Source: Acinetobacter gerneri DSM 14967 = CIP 107464 = MTCC 9824
GTDB taxonomy: Bacteria; Pseudomonadota; Gammaproteobacteria; Pseudomonadales; Moraxellaceae
Assembly: GCF_000368565.1 (NCBI RefSeq)
Contig: NZ_KB849545.1
Coordinates: forward strand, 422,304-486,303
Length of the DNA stretch: 64,000 bases
Direction: 5' to 3'
Position numbers and translations under genes: made by a program. Shown piece after piece: positions 8,326 through 17,470 of this stretch (within the stretch, counting starts at the first letter, position 1; the number at the start of each line of letters is the position of its first letter). The notes beneath the pieces are model-generated. The model was given only the letters and a program-made list of their open reading frames with translations. It made no database searches and was not told where the DNA came from.

Positions 8326-9315
8326 ATGCATGCTCCTCAACCTTCCCAAACTCAACTGATTTTAGGCTCAGTCAGTCTTGTACTGTGTTTGAGCCTTTGG
8401 GGCATGCTCAATACATCACAACATTTTCATACTCGATCACATTTTTCACATCATGCCGTGGTTTTTTCATCTGCTTCTCACGACATTTTCAGTTTCATTC
8501 CTAGATATGCTTTTGCTACTTGTAAGGAAAAAATTCTAAAAAAACAACATAGAAGAAAAATTCAATCTCAAAAAGCAAGCAATACTGTTACCCCCCCTCC
8601 AACGATCGATGAACCTGTCATTGTGACCGAAGAATATATCCAATCTTTAATGGCTGTATTTGGACATGACTCCTTAGCCCAACGTACAGCGCAAACGGAA
8701 AAATTATTTCCAAAACCTAAACATCAGTTTGGTCGTCAAACTGTCAAAAAAATTGCAAAATTGAGCACTCAAGAAAAAAAGGATTTCATTAGTTCAACCT
8801 TAGCCAGTGTTTCCCAAATCTTGCCTTTTAAAAATAATATGGGACTTGGCTCAGACTCATCTCAAGACATTCATGTGGTGATGAGCGCAAATCAAAATTG
8901 GCTACTCGATCCCAAGTTAAAATTAGATACTGAACAAGTCTATAAATATGGCGTGGAATCTGGGAATCAGTTTAATACCAATTTCAAACTCACTCATGTC
9001 CAATCCAAAGAATCTTCGATATTTTCTCAATTGCAAATATCACGTTCGACAGGAGATGAAAATTTTTATTGGACGGATAAAACCTATCAGCAATTTCAAT
9101 TACAAAAAAATCAATCGATTATTTTAGGAATTTATAGCAGTGGTCATTATGATCGTGAATGGATACTGAATAGCTGGGGGCCTTATATCTCTTGGAAACA
9201 ACCTATTTGGCGGAATTGGTTATTTTTACAGAGCGATTTAAGTTATTACAATGATAAAGGCAGTGATTTAGAACATCGTATTAGTTCATCATTTGGTTTT
9301 GAAGTGCATTTTTAA
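8326..9315 (+). CDS. Predicted outer-membrane barrel-like protein, tandem copy 2
   Basis: About 329 residues, related to the preceding gene over the C-terminal half, with matches such as TEQVYKYGVESGNQFNTNFK and LNSWGPYISWKQPIWRNWLF, and a terminal Phe (FEVHF). The N-terminus differs. A hydrophobic segment (LILGSVSLVLCLSLWGML) may be a signal or anchor, followed by a His/Ser-rich and then very basic stretch (KKQHRRKIQSQK) in place of copy 1's Pro-rich segment. The start is the ATG at 8326; a TTG two codons earlier is also in frame. The 130-base gap to copy 1 could hold its own promoter. Confidence 0.65.
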   Translation: MHAPQPSQTQLILGSVSLVLCLSLWGMLNTSQHFHTRSHFSHHAVVFSSASHDIFSFIPRYAFATCKEKILKKQHRRKIQSQKASNTVTPPPTIDEPVIVTEEYIQSLMAVFGHDSLAQRTAQTEKLFPKPKHQFGRQTVKKIAKLSTQEKKDFISSTLASVSQILPFKNNMGLGSDSSQDIHVVMSANQNWLLDPKLKLDTEQVYKYGVESGNQFNTNFKLTHVQSKESSIFSQLQISRSTGDENFYWTDKTYQQFQLQKNQSIILGIYSSGHYDREWILNSWGPYISWKQPIWRNWLFLQSDLSYYNDKGSDLEHRISSSFGFEVHF

Positions 9316-9320
9316 ATAAA

Positions 9321-9346
9321 AAAGCCGATCATTGGATCGGCTTTTT
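9321..9346. terminator. Bidirectional terminator between the barrel gene and htpG
   Basis: AAAGCCGATC and GATCGGCTTT form a perfect stem around ATTG, with T runs on both strands, between two convergent genes. Confidence 0.9.
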
Positions 9347-9360
9347 TGCGTTGAATTAAA

Positions 9361-11292
9361 TTATTTCAACAATAAGCTATTGATACGTTTCACATATTCA
9401 GCTGGATCTTCTGGTAAACCACCCTCAGCAATCACCGCTTGATCAAAAATCACATTGGCTAAATCATCAAACTGCTGAGAACCTTGCAGTTTTTTCACCA
9501 ATGGATGATCAGGGTTGATTTCCAAGATTGGTTTACTGTCAGGAACCGCCTGCCCTGCTTGTTTAAGCATACGTACTAACTGAGGAGACAATTCCCCCTC
9601 AGGAGTGACTAAACACGCAGGAGAGTCAACCAAACGAGTCGTTACACGTACTTCTTTAGTTTTCGATTTCAAAGCATCTGATAACTGCTCAACCACAGGT
9701 TTAAACTGTTCTGCCGCAGCTTCAAGCGCTTTCTTCTCTTCCGCATCTTGTAGATCGCCAAGATCAACTGCACCTTTAGAAACATTTTGCATCGGCGTAC
9801 CGTCAAACTCTTGAACGAAATTCATCGCCCATTCATCGACACGATCCGCCATTAAAATCACTTCAATGCCTTTTTTCTTAAACAACTCAAGTTGAGGAGA
9901 ATTTTTTGCCGCATTCAAGCTATCTGCAGTCACATAATAAATCGCTTTTTGCCCATCTTTCATGCGCGCTTTATAGTCAGCTAAAGAAGTTACAATTTCA
10001 TCATTTGTTGAGGTAGCAAAACGTAAAAGTTTTAAAATACGTTCACGATTTGAAAAATCCTCACCCAAACCTTCTTTAATCACTGAACCAAATTCAGCAT
10101 AGAATTTTTTAAAGTTTTCCTGATCTTTCTCATCTTCAGATTTTGCTAAACCATCAAGCAAGTTGAGGATACGACGAGTATTACCTTCACGAATCGTTTT
10201 GACATCGCGACTTTCTTGTAAAAGCTCACGGCTGACATTCAATGGCAAATCAGCACTATCTACGACACCTTGGATAAATCGAAGATAATTTGGAATTAAA
10301 TTGTCTGCGTCATCCATGATAAAGACACGTTTCACATATAATTTAATACCCGCTTTGGCTTCACGTGTAAAAATATCACCCGATGCTTTGCTTGGAATAT
10401 AAAGTAACTGAGTATATTCAGTATTTCCTTCCACATGGTTATGTGCCCATGCCAAAGGTGCTTCAAAGTCATGTGTTAAATTTTTATAAAATTCAACATA
10501 TTGCTCTTCAGTGATTTCACTTTTATTGCGTGTCCATAGTGCACTGGCTGAGTTGATGACTTCCCACTCATCCGTTTTCACCATTTTACCGCCTTGCGCT
10601 TGCTCACCTTCAGCGGCCTCATCTTCCTGCCAAACTTCTTTTTGCATTTCAATTGGCAAACTGATGTGATCTGAGTATTTATTGATGATTTGTTTAACTT
10701 TCCAAGGCTCTAAATACTCAAGTGCATCATCACGTAAATGTAGAATAATGTCTGTTCCACGCGAAGCTTTGTTGATTTGCTCAACTTCAAAATCACCAGT
10801 TCCACCGCTAATCCAACGCACACCTTCAGCAGCGTCTAGACCAGCATGGCGAGATTCAACCGTAATTTTTTCAGCAACAATAAAACCCGAATAGAAACCT
10901 ACACCAAATTGACCAATCAATTGGGCATCAGATTTTTGATCACCGGTCAATTTAGACATAAAGTCTTTGGTTCCAGACTTTGCAATCGTACCGAGGTTAT
11001 CAATCGCTTCTTGAGCAGTTAAACCAATACCGTTGTCTGAAATCGTAATGGTTTTCTGTTCTTTATCTAAACTAACGCGGACATGCAAATTCGGATCATT
11101 TTCATAAAAATCAGGATGATTAATCCCTTCAAAACGTAATTTGTCACAAGCGTCAGATGCGTTCGAAATAAGTTCACGCAAAAAGATTTCAGGATTTGAA
11201 TAGAGAGAATGCGTCACTAAATGCAAAAGCTGAGCCACTTCGGCTTGGAAACTATGCTTTTGTGTAGCTTGTTGTGCGCTTTGTTCACTCAT
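9361..11292 (-). CDS. htpG: HtpG, bacterial Hsp90 chaperone
   Basis: A 643-residue Hsp90 that remodels client proteins with DnaK in the cytoplasm using ATP. The N-terminal GHKL ATPase domain shows [18 protein letters not shown] (catalytic Glu and Mg-binding Asn), DNGIGL and [11 protein letters not shown]. The middle domain has the Arg finger region [11 protein letters not shown]. The C-terminal dimer domain has no eukaryotic MEEVD tail, as expected. A ribosome site (AAAGGAG) lies just upstream of the ATG, and a possible heat-shock promoter lies further up at 11339-11366. It is a single-gene unit. Confidence 0.98.
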   Translation of the reverse strand: MSEQSAQQATQKHSFQAEVAQLLHLVTHSLYSNPEIFLRELISNASDACDKLRFEGINHPDFYENDPNLHVRVSLDKEQKTITISDNGIGLTAQEAIDNLGTIAKSGTKDFMSKLTGDQKSDAQLIGQFGVGFYSGFIVAEKITVESRHAGLDAAEGVRWISGGTGDFEVEQINKASRGTDIILHLRDDALEYLEPWKVKQIINKYSDHISLPIEMQKEVWQEDEAAEGEQAQGGKMVKTDEWEVINSASALWTRNKSEITEEQYVEFYKNLTHDFEAPLAWAHNHVEGNTEYTQLLYIPSKASGDIFTREAKAGIKLYVKRVFIMDDADNLIPNYLRFIQGVVDSADLPLNVSRELLQESRDVKTIREGNTRRILNLLDGLAKSEDEKDQENFKKFYAEFGSVIKEGLGEDFSNRERILKLLRFATSTNDEIVTSLADYKARMKDGQKAIYYVTADSLNAAKNSPQLELFKKKGIEVILMADRVDEWAMNFVQEFDGTPMQNVSKGAVDLGDLQDAEEKKALEAAAEQFKPVVEQLSDALKSKTKEVRVTTRLVDSPACLVTPEGELSPQLVRMLKQAGQAVPDSKPILEINPDHPLVKKLQGSQQFDDLANVIFDQAVIAEGGLPEDPAEYVKRINSLLLK

Positions 11293-11338
11293 AAAATCGC
11301 TCCTTTAAATATGCAAATGTTTTTATCAATGACATATG

Positions 11339-11366
11339 AATTGGAGCGCATGAATGATTTTTCAAT
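11339..11366 (-). promoter_or_regulatory. Candidate sigma-32 (heat-shock) promoter of htpG
   Basis: On the minus strand ATTGAAA (11360-11366) is followed after 13 bases by CTCCAATT (11339-11346). This resembles the sigma-32 pattern CTTGAAA, 13-15 bases, CCCCATNT. The -10 half is imperfect, but the location about 50 bases upstream of htpG supports it. Confidence 0.45.
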
Positions 11367-11408
11367 ACTACGAATAAAATTTTATTTTAAATCTGCCAAA
11401 TATTAAAA

Positions 11409-11771
11409 CTAAAATGGACCTTGCTGATAAATACGACTCATATATTTGTCTAGACGTTGTTGTTGCATCTTATAGACATCTGTTAAACAACTCACAGAAT
11501 CACGACAATCATCACGTAATTTTAACCACTTAATTTGTTGATCTTGGATAATCGAACGCGTTCCCATAGGAACCAAATGTCGTACGATATTATATGTTGT
11601 AGCCATTTTGACATCTGCATCATTTAAACTGCGTGTATCGCAAATGGTATGCTCTGTGACAGTCTTGGCAGCAGCACAATTAAAGCTTGCAGCATGACTC
11701 GCTGTTGCAAATGCAAGTGAAAATAAACAACTAAAAAACAATGTCGAAGTATGAATTATCGTTTTCATCAT
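11409..11771 (-). CDS. LprI-like secreted protein (DUF1311 type)
   Basis: A 120-residue protein with a Sec signal peptide (cleavage near SHAA). The mature part follows the LprI/DUF1311 pattern: F-x-C about eight residues before a second Cys in HTICD, then ADVKMATTYN, QQIKWLKLRDDC and a final Cys in VSCLTD, so there are four Cys that can form two disulphides. Some members of this family inhibit host lysozyme, but most are uncharacterised, so the function is a suggestion. It lies upstream of htpG on the same strand, with a 116-base gap that carries the htpG promoter. Confidence 0.75.
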   Translation of the reverse strand: MMKTIIHTSTLFFSCLFSLAFATASHAASFNCAAAKTVTEHTICDTRSLNDADVKMATTYNIVRHLVPMGTRSIIQDQQIKWLKLRDDCRDSVSCLTDVYKMQQQRLDKYMSRIYQQGPF

Positions 11772-11896
11772 CAGCTACTTTTATCTGAATTTTATAAAAA
11801 TAGACTACAAAAAAACCTTTAATTTTCATATGTTATTTTCTATCAATATTTGTTTAAATAATTTATTAATTCATCATTTATTAGCTAAATAAAATA

Positions 11897-11925
11897 AAAA
11901 AACTCGGTACAAGACCGAGTTTTAA
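11897..11925 (-). terminator. Terminator after ompW
   Basis: AACTCGGT and ACCGAGTT form the stem at 11901-11921, with a long A run on its left that reads as U on the minus strand. Confidence 0.85.
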
Positions 11926-11951
11926 GCACAACTTTCTAAAAATCTAAACGA

Positions 11952-12548
11952 TTAAAATTTGTAGCTATAACCAATTGTGTAAACAATTGGATCAATATCC
12001 AAATCAAACGTGTAGTTATTTGCAACGTTCAAACGAACTTCAGGGCTAAGATCTGCGTAACGCACATCAAAATATACGCCCCAATTTTTAGCGTCGGCTG
12101 GTTGATAGTTAAAACCAAGCTGACCAGCAACACCAAAGTCATTTTTAACTTTATCAGCTACACCACTTTCATCCCATGTAATCAATGCAGTCGCACCAAT
12201 ACCTACATACGGGGTAAAGCGTGTTGAGTTTTTGAAGTTATATTTTGCAGTAATTGTTGGTGGTAAATGTTTTACCTTCGCAACTTTAGTCCCATTCAAT
12301 GTCACTTCTTGGTTAAATGGCGTAGCCAATAATAATTCTGCAGAGAAAGGCGTATCACCAAAAAAATATTCAACCGAAGGCGTGAAATTGATTTCGTGAT
12401 CTGCTTTCACAACACCAAGTGGAGTCGTTGTGTCTTGTGTTGGCGCTAACACACTACCACCGAGTTTTAATTGCCATCCACCAGCAAATGACGCAGAAGA
12501 AATCCCCAATAGAGCAATAATTGCAGCTTGTTTTAACATTTTAGCCAC
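11952..12548 (-). CDS. ompW: OmpW-family outer-membrane protein
   Basis: A 198-residue protein with a signal peptide (cleavage after ASFA). It is an eight-stranded OmpW barrel. Visible family marks are LPPTITAKYNF followed by TPYVGIGATALITWDE in the middle, and the C-terminal strand PIVYTIGYSYKF ending in Phe, which is the BAM recognition signal. OmpW proteins form narrow hydrophobic channels for small apolar molecules. The true substrate here is unknown. It is monocistronic with its own terminator. Confidence 0.92.
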   Translation of the reverse strand: MAKMLKQAAIIALLGISSASFAGGWQLKLGGSVLAPTQDTTTPLGVVKADHEINFTPSVEYFFGDTPFSAELLLATPFNQEVTLNGTKVAKVKHLPPTITAKYNFKNSTRFTPYVGIGATALITWDESGVADKVKNDFGVAGQLGFNYQPADAKNWGVYFDVRYADLSPEVRLNVANNYTFDLDIDPIVYTIGYSYKF

Positions 12549-12853
12549 CAGTAGTTAATCAATATTTAAATATTAAACATGAGTTTTAATATTATGCAAC
12601 ACTTATTATACAATTAATTTTAAAATTATTTTTAATTTATTGTTTTAAATCACATTTATTTTAAACAAACCATTTTGGTTGGATTTAATCCTTAGTTATT
12701 TACTATACTTTAATATCATTTAATAATCCTAGTTTTTTACTATGAATTATTATTTAAAATTATATTATTAAAATAATTATTTTAGATTTAAAAATAATAT
12801 TCTTAGCATAAAAAAACTGCCCATTTTAGGACAGTTTTTAAAAGCTGATATTT
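12549..12853. other. AT-rich gap between ompW and the hydrolase gene
   Basis: No convincing gene. The part near 12550-12600 should hold the ompW promoter. The left-hand end of the hydrolase unit is marked by a hairpin (AAAACTG at 12813-12819 with CAGTTTT at 12832-12838) flanked by A/T runs, a probable terminator for the minus-strand gene. The remainder is nearly pure A+T. Confidence 0.6.
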
Positions 12854-13723
12854 TTAAGATTTGCTTATAATAAATTGCTTAATCTGCTCAGCAATCTGTT
12901 TGGGTTTACTCACGACAGCCCAATGATTGGCATCAATTTCAACCTTGCTAAAATCTTTGACCCAATTTGGCATTTCGTTGATCAATTCTGGACTAACAAA
13001 GTTATCACGTTGCAGCACAATCGCCTGAACAGGGCAAATCGCATAGCGTTCACGTGGTCGAGTTAATCGTGGGATAAAATTGGCACGATATAAACCGATA
13101 CCATACTGCCCATCTGCCGAGATATTTTCATTTTTAGGCAGATTTTTTTGATGTTCGAGTTGCTCTAGCATTTTGCTCCATCGTTCTGGGCTAAAAAAAT
13201 GCCAAACTGTTGGTGCAACCACAGGTAAATGGAACGCTAAAATGTACCAAGATTTTGCCAGTTGTTTAAAAAATTTGCCTTTATCTGAGCTAAATTGTTT
13301 GCGCATCCAAAATGCGGCATGATCTAAACATGGTCCAGAAATCGTGGAAAAAGACAGAATTTTGCGACTAAATTGCGGATCTGTCACAGACTCCCAAGAC
13401 TGAATTGATCCCCAATCGTGTGCTGCAAGATGGTATGCACGATCAGCTAAAAGAGCTTGTGTCACACTCGCCAAATCTTGCGATAATTTTTGTAGACTAA
13501 AATCCTTGATTCGTTTCGGTATGCTTGATTGCCCTGCACCACGTACATCATATGTCACGATGTAATAGTCTGAAATGAGCTGCTCAATAATCGGCTCCCA
13601 TACTTCTTGGTTGTCGGGATAACCATGTACCAAAACCAGTGCAGGCTTGTTTTCATCGCCCCATGTTTTGGCATAAAGCTTTTGCCCATCTTGGGTCTTG
13701 ATCCAATGTGACTGAAACTGCAT
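12854..13723 (-). CDS. Alpha/beta hydrolase, epoxide-hydrolase-like
   Basis: About 289 residues from the ATG at 13723; an upstream in-frame start at 13768 looks less likely. It is an alpha/beta-hydrolase. An HGYPDN oxyanion-hole motif lies near residue 33. The nucleophile elbow reads A-H-D-W-G-S (Asp near 103) instead of G-x-S-x-G, and a C-terminal His sits in DANHWAV. Asp as nucleophile places it with epoxide hydrolases and haloalkane dehalogenases rather than esterases. The natural substrate is unknown. It is transcribed away from the hotdog-fold gene at 13845. Confidence 0.8.
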   Translation of the reverse strand: MQFQSHWIKTQDGQKLYAKTWGDENKPALVLVHGYPDNQEVWEPIIEQLISDYYIVTYDVRGAGQSSIPKRIKDFSLQKLSQDLASVTQALLADRAYHLAAHDWGSIQSWESVTDPQFSRKILSFSTISGPCLDHAAFWMRKQFSSDKGKFFKQLAKSWYILAFHLPVVAPTVWHFFSPERWSKMLEQLEHQKNLPKNENISADGQYGIGLYRANFIPRLTRPRERYAICPVQAIVLQRDNFVSPELINEMPNWVKDFSKVEIDANHWAVVSKPKQIAEQIKQFIISKS

Positions 13724-13844
13724 ATCAACTCCACTTTTTATTTTCCATTGACCATTTATTTGACGCACAGGGCGGATTGATCAATGTCAGACGTTTTTTT
13801 GTACTTTAGTATGCTATGAAAGTGTTTCTGAATAATTGACCGTT

Positions 13845-14330
13845 ATGAATCTTTTAAAAAAACTTCAGACAATACCCGTAGTCTCAAAATTTTTAATCAA
13901 TCAATATGCACCATTTAAAGGTGCTGGCATTGAAGTCGAAAAGATGGATCTTAAAAACTTCCATATTCGTGTAAAAATGCCACTCAACCATAAAAATAGA
14001 AATGTGGTGGGTGTTCATTTTGGTGGCAGTCTTTATTCGATGGTCGATCCATTTTATATGTTGATCTTGATGTATCACTTGGGCCCTAAATATTTGGTCT
14101 GGGATAAAGCTGCACATATCAATTTTTTATCTCCGGGACGGAGTACGGTATATGCTGATATTCGTTTAGACTCAACCGAGTTAGCGCATGTAAAAGATCT
14201 TGCTGAAAATTATGCACCCGTACATCGTATTTATAAGTTAGATATTTTTGATGAAGCAGGTGTTCGGATCGCTGAAGTTGAAAAAACCGTGTATATCCGC
14301 CGAAAAAAACCGAAATCGAGCAAACATTAA
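13845..14330 (+). CDS. Hotdog-fold protein (DUF4442/PaaI-thioesterase-like)
   Basis: About 161 residues from the ATG at 13845 (an in-frame TTG lies three codons upstream). The pattern NVVGVHFGGSLYSMVDPFYM is the central hotdog helix region seen in DUF4442 and PaaI-type acyl-CoA thioesterases, and HINFLSPGRSTVYADI is the following strand. The Asp usually needed for thioester hydrolysis may be the one in MVDPF, but this is not certain. It is divergent from the alpha/beta hydrolase and followed by a strong terminator. The substrate is unknown. Confidence 0.75.
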   Translation: MNLLKKLQTIPVVSKFLINQYAPFKGAGIEVEKMDLKNFHIRVKMPLNHKNRNVVGVHFGGSLYSMVDPFYMLILMYHLGPKYLVWDKAAHINFLSPGRSTVYADIRLDSTELAHVKDLAENYAPVHRIYKLDIFDEAGVRIAEVEKTVYIRRKKPKSSKH

Positions 14331-14363
14331 AAAAAGCGTTAACCCATTTCGGTAACGCTTTTT
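14331..14363 (+). terminator. Terminator after the hotdog-fold gene
   Basis: AAAAAGCGTTA-CC pairs with GGTAACGCTTTTT directly after the stop codon. Confidence 0.9.
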
Positions 14364-14455
14364 GTCTTATCTTGAGTTTTAATACTTTCATTTCATGCTT
14401 TGACATTTTCACAAAGCATTTAAAAAATACTTAAAACTCATTTTTTGCTGAGCGA

Positions 14456-14812
14456 TTAGCGTTTCTCTTCGATTGCAGCACCTGCGCCACCACCAATTGC
14501 ACCGCCGATTGCAGCTCCAGCATCACCACCAAAGATACCTTTACCTACAACAGAGCCAATCCCTGCACCCACACCACTATAAGTTGCATTTCGGTTTGAA
14601 CCATTTTGGGTTTTACTGCCTACAGCACCACCAGCACCGCCACCTAAGGCCGCACCAACGCCTCCACCGACATGGTTACCAACACCACCACCGACTGCAC
14701 CACCAAGTGCTGCAGCGCCAATACGTTGGTTTTGAGGCGACATAGAATCACAACCTACTAACATTAGTGTCGGAAGTCCTGCACACATCAAAATCATGAG
14801 GGCTCTTTTCAT
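14456..14812 (-). CDS. Glycine-zipper outer-membrane lipoprotein
   Basis: A 118-residue protein with a lipoprotein signal (lipobox L-V-G-C near residue 21). The rest is almost entirely glycine-zipper repeats (GGAVGGGVGNHVGGGVGAAL, and again GAGIGSVVGKGIFGGDAG), resembling the 2TM-glycine-zipper/SlyB/OsmB class. Such proteins span or pack in the membrane and often respond to envelope stress. The exact role is unknown. The ribosome site is GGAGAG just before the ATG. Confidence 0.8.
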   Translation of the reverse strand: MKRALMILMCAGLPTLMLVGCDSMSPQNQRIGAAALGGAVGGGVGNHVGGGVGAALGGGAGGAVGSKTQNGSNRNATYSGVGAGIGSVVGKGIFGGDAGAAIGGAIGGGAGAAIEEKR

Positions 14813-15086
14813 GTCTACTCTCCAATTTATTAGTTTGGCTTTAATGCCTATCTCTATATCAAAGCACTAAATTATGTTAAATTTCACGAATTCTTGCTTT
14901 TTTTTGTAATTTTTGAATACTTCTCCATCAAGTCATTAAAAAAATTCTCTAAATTTTGTTTTCTGAATTTTATTTGGTGTGTAGTTTTCCAACTTTTCAT
15001 CCCACCCTTCGTCCATAAAGTGCAAAGGTTTAATGAAGTCATGTCTCAGCTTCTATACAATATGCGCCCAAGGATTGGAGTTTAAA

Positions 15087-16451
15087 ATGTCACAGACCTC
15101 TTCTTTAAAACGCGGGCTTAGCACGCGTCATATTCGCTTTCTAGCGTTAGGATCAGCCATTGGTACTGGTCTTTTTTATGGTTCAGCTTCTGCTATCAAA
15201 CAAGCAGGACCTTCGGTGTTGCTCGCCTATATTGTTGCGGGTATTGCAATTTATATTGTAATGCGCGCACTAGGAGAGATGGCGGTTCACAATCCTGTAT
15301 CTGACTCATTTAGCCATTATGCTTCAGAATATTTAAGCCCATTTGCAGGTTTTACTACAGGTTGGACTTATGTCTTTGAAATGGTCATCGTGGCAATTGC
15401 CGATGTGACTGCTTTCGGGATTTATATGGGATTTTGGTTCCCCGACGTTGATCGGTGGATTTGGATTCTTTCACTGATTTTATTTCTCGGTGCGATTAAT
15501 CTGATCCACGTCAAAGTTTATGGTGAACTCGAATTTTGGCTTTCCATCGTCAAAGTCGGTGCAATTGTTGCAATGATTTTAGGCGGATTTGGGATTATGG
15601 CTTATGGCTTACATGTCCCTAACACCAACTTTACTCCTGGTATTTCAAACCTTTGGGAGCATGGCGGGTTTTTCCCAAATGGTTTTGCGGGCTTTTTAGC
15701 ATGTTTTTCTGTAGTCGTCTTTGCATTTGGTGGTATTGAAATTATTGGTGTTACTGCGGGTGAAACCAAAGATCCGAAAAAAGCCATTCCACAAGCGATC
15801 AACGCAGTTCCCTTTCGTATCATCTTATTCTATGTACTGACCATCTTTGTCTTGATGTCAATTTTCCCATGGAATCAAATCGGTACTCAAGGTAGCCCAT
15901 TTGTACAGATTTTCAAAAGCTTAGGTATCGAATCTGCCGCATCAATTTTAAATATCGTTGTGATCACAGCTGCAGTATCTGCGATCAATAGTGACGTATT
16001 TGGCGCAGGTCGTATGATGTATGGTATGGCTGTTAAGGGCAAAGCACCGCATATTTTCACCAAAACTTCAAAAAATGGTGTGCCATTTATGACCGTTTTT
16101 GTCATGGCTGGTGTACTGATCGTTGGTGTGATTTTAAATGCGACTATCCCTGAAAATGTCTTTGAAATCATTGCTTCAATTGCGACATTTGCTACGGTTT
16201 ATGTCTGGTTAATGATCCTTCTCGCTCAATTTGGTATGCGTAAAAAATTGACTAAAGAAGAAATTAAAAAGCTTGATTTCCCTATTATTGGTTGGCCGAT
16301 TGCTCCCATTTTAGCAACTGCATTTATGATTTTCGTCATTGCGCTGATTGGCTATTTCCCAGATTCACGCCCTGCGCTTTATGTAGGTGCGGCATGGTTA
16401 GCAATCTTGGCTGCTGCTTATCAGCTTTGGGTTAAACCGCAAAGCAAATAA
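15087..16451 (+). CDS. AAT-family amino-acid permease (ProY-like)
   Basis: 454 residues from the ATG at 15087, preceded by GGAG; an earlier in-frame ATG at 15033 would add an unconserved extension. It is an inner-membrane amino-acid:proton symporter of the APC superfamily with twelve predicted spans. Helix 1 has the substrate-binding signature [12 protein letters not shown], followed by ALGEMAV, and [14 protein letters not shown] lies in the middle. The closest family in my judgement is proline-specific ProY, but the substrate cannot be fixed by eye. A strong terminator follows. Confidence 0.88.
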   Translation: MSQTSSLKRGLSTRHIRFLALGSAIGTGLFYGSASAIKQAGPSVLLAYIVAGIAIYIVMRALGEMAVHNPVSDSFSHYASEYLSPFAGFTTGWTYVFEMVIVAIADVTAFGIYMGFWFPDVDRWIWILSLILFLGAINLIHVKVYGELEFWLSIVKVGAIVAMILGGFGIMAYGLHVPNTNFTPGISNLWEHGGFFPNGFAGFLACFSVVVFAFGGIEIIGVTAGETKDPKKAIPQAINAVPFRIILFYVLTIFVLMSIFPWNQIGTQGSPFVQIFKSLGIESAASILNIVVITAAVSAINSDVFGAGRMMYGMAVKGKAPHIFTKTSKNGVPFMTVFVMAGVLIVGVILNATIPENVFEIIASIATFATVYVWLMILLAQFGMRKKLTKEEIKKLDFPIIGWPIAPILATAFMIFVIALIGYFPDSRPALYVGAAWLAILAAAYQLWVKPQSK

Positions 16452-16470
16452 GTCATATAGACTATAAAAA

Positions 16471-16496
16471 ACCGCTGAATTTCAGCGGTTTTTTTT
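16471..16496 (+). terminator. Terminator after the permease gene
   Basis: ACCGCTGAA and TTCAGCGGT stem followed by eight T. Confidence 0.93.
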
Positions 16497-16575
16497 CAAC
16501 ATAACGAAGCATCTGTTGATATTTCAAATGAATATTCCCATATAACTATATGAGAATATTGCTTAGATAAAGTCC

Positions 16576-17118
16576 TTATTGATCAGGTTGTATGACCGTA
16601 ACAGCCTTAGTTGGAACACCATCAGTAGAGACTACAGCTTTTGCCACACTACCACGTGTAGGGACATTCAACTCACCGACATGAATGCTTTTCTGTTCAG
16701 GTGCTTGACCTTCCTGAAACTTCACGCCACTTGCTGTAACGTCTTTTGCTTCCGCAACAACTACACCATCTTTGATGACTTTTGTTTTTTGCTCAATTTT
16801 TGAAGTAGGAACAATCACAGCTTTTTTCTTCACTTCAGGTTTTGCCAACTCATGTTTAGAAAAATGCGCTTTATTGTCAATTTTTTCAATGTCATGTGAG
16901 CTGATTGAATTGCCGTGATCTTTCACATCCAACACAGTCGCTTGAGTTTTGCGTACTGGTTCCTGCCCTTCTTGTGTAGTAATAATTTGCGTTTTTGTCA
17001 CAGGTACAATTGCATGCGCTTCTTGTACGATTTTATTTGGCAATGGATCGGCAAAAGCAACCGTAGACATTGCACTCGCTACTACTACAACACTCAGGAG
17101 ATTTTTACTAAATTTCAT
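16576..17118 (-). CDS. Secreted protein of unknown function
   Basis: A 180-residue protein with a Sec signal (cleavage after VAFA). The mature part is hydrophilic and rich in Val, Lys, Thr and Gln, with loosely repeated K-T-Q and T-x-E-G-Q-x-P elements (ITTQEGQEPVRKTQ, later VKFQEGQAPEQKS). It has no Cys and no membrane span. The composition suggests an extended or disordered periplasmic or secreted protein. I do not recognise a family. It is convergent with the permease and probably transcribed alone. Confidence 0.65.
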   Translation of the reverse strand: MKFSKNLLSVVVVASAMSTVAFADPLPNKIVQEAHAIVPVTKTQIITTQEGQEPVRKTQATVLDVKDHGNSISSHDIEKIDNKAHFSKHELAKPEVKKKAVIVPTSKIEQKTKVIKDGVVVAEAKDVTASGVKFQEGQAPEQKSIHVGELNVPTRGSVAKAVVSTDGVPTKAVTVIQPDQ

Positions 17119-17470
17119 ACGAATTATCCTAGTTCAATCAAGTCAATTTTTTTGCTAAAACACAGCTCTTTTAGCGGATGTTATCTTTTTAATATAGTAA
17201 TTTTTGTACATTCATTGTGCATTGTTCAGGAAAAGACAACAAATTAATAACGTAAACTTACCGTGAAGTTTCACTTAATAGCGGGTGAGTTTTACTGATT
17301 ATTTATAGCCTAATGATCCTCGATACTCGGTATTCTTTTACGCTTCAGTGTTCTCTAAGTATTTTCTATTAGATTTAATTTTTATTTTATTCTTATCCTC
17401 ATATACCTATTTTCTATATATACCGCATAAAAAAGACGCCCTAAGGCGTCTTTTTAAATCAAGCTAGAAC
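17119..17470. other. Gap between the secreted unknown and rpoC, with the rpoC terminator
   Basis: The right end has a terminator for the rpoBC operon: GACGCC (17435-17440) and GGCGTC (17445-17450) around CTAA, flanked by A and T runs. The left part should hold the promoter of the minus-strand gene ending at 16576. I see no gene in the rest. Confidence 0.8.

Noticed and set aside
14473..14745. His/Gln/Leu-rich plus-strand frame antisense to the glycine-zipper lipoprotein
   Set aside because: The odd composition is the mirror of Gly/Ala codons on the true strand.
16915..17247. Plus-strand frame of 110 codons over the secreted unknown
   Set aside because: Lies largely antisense to a gene with a good signal peptide; composition does not resemble a protein.
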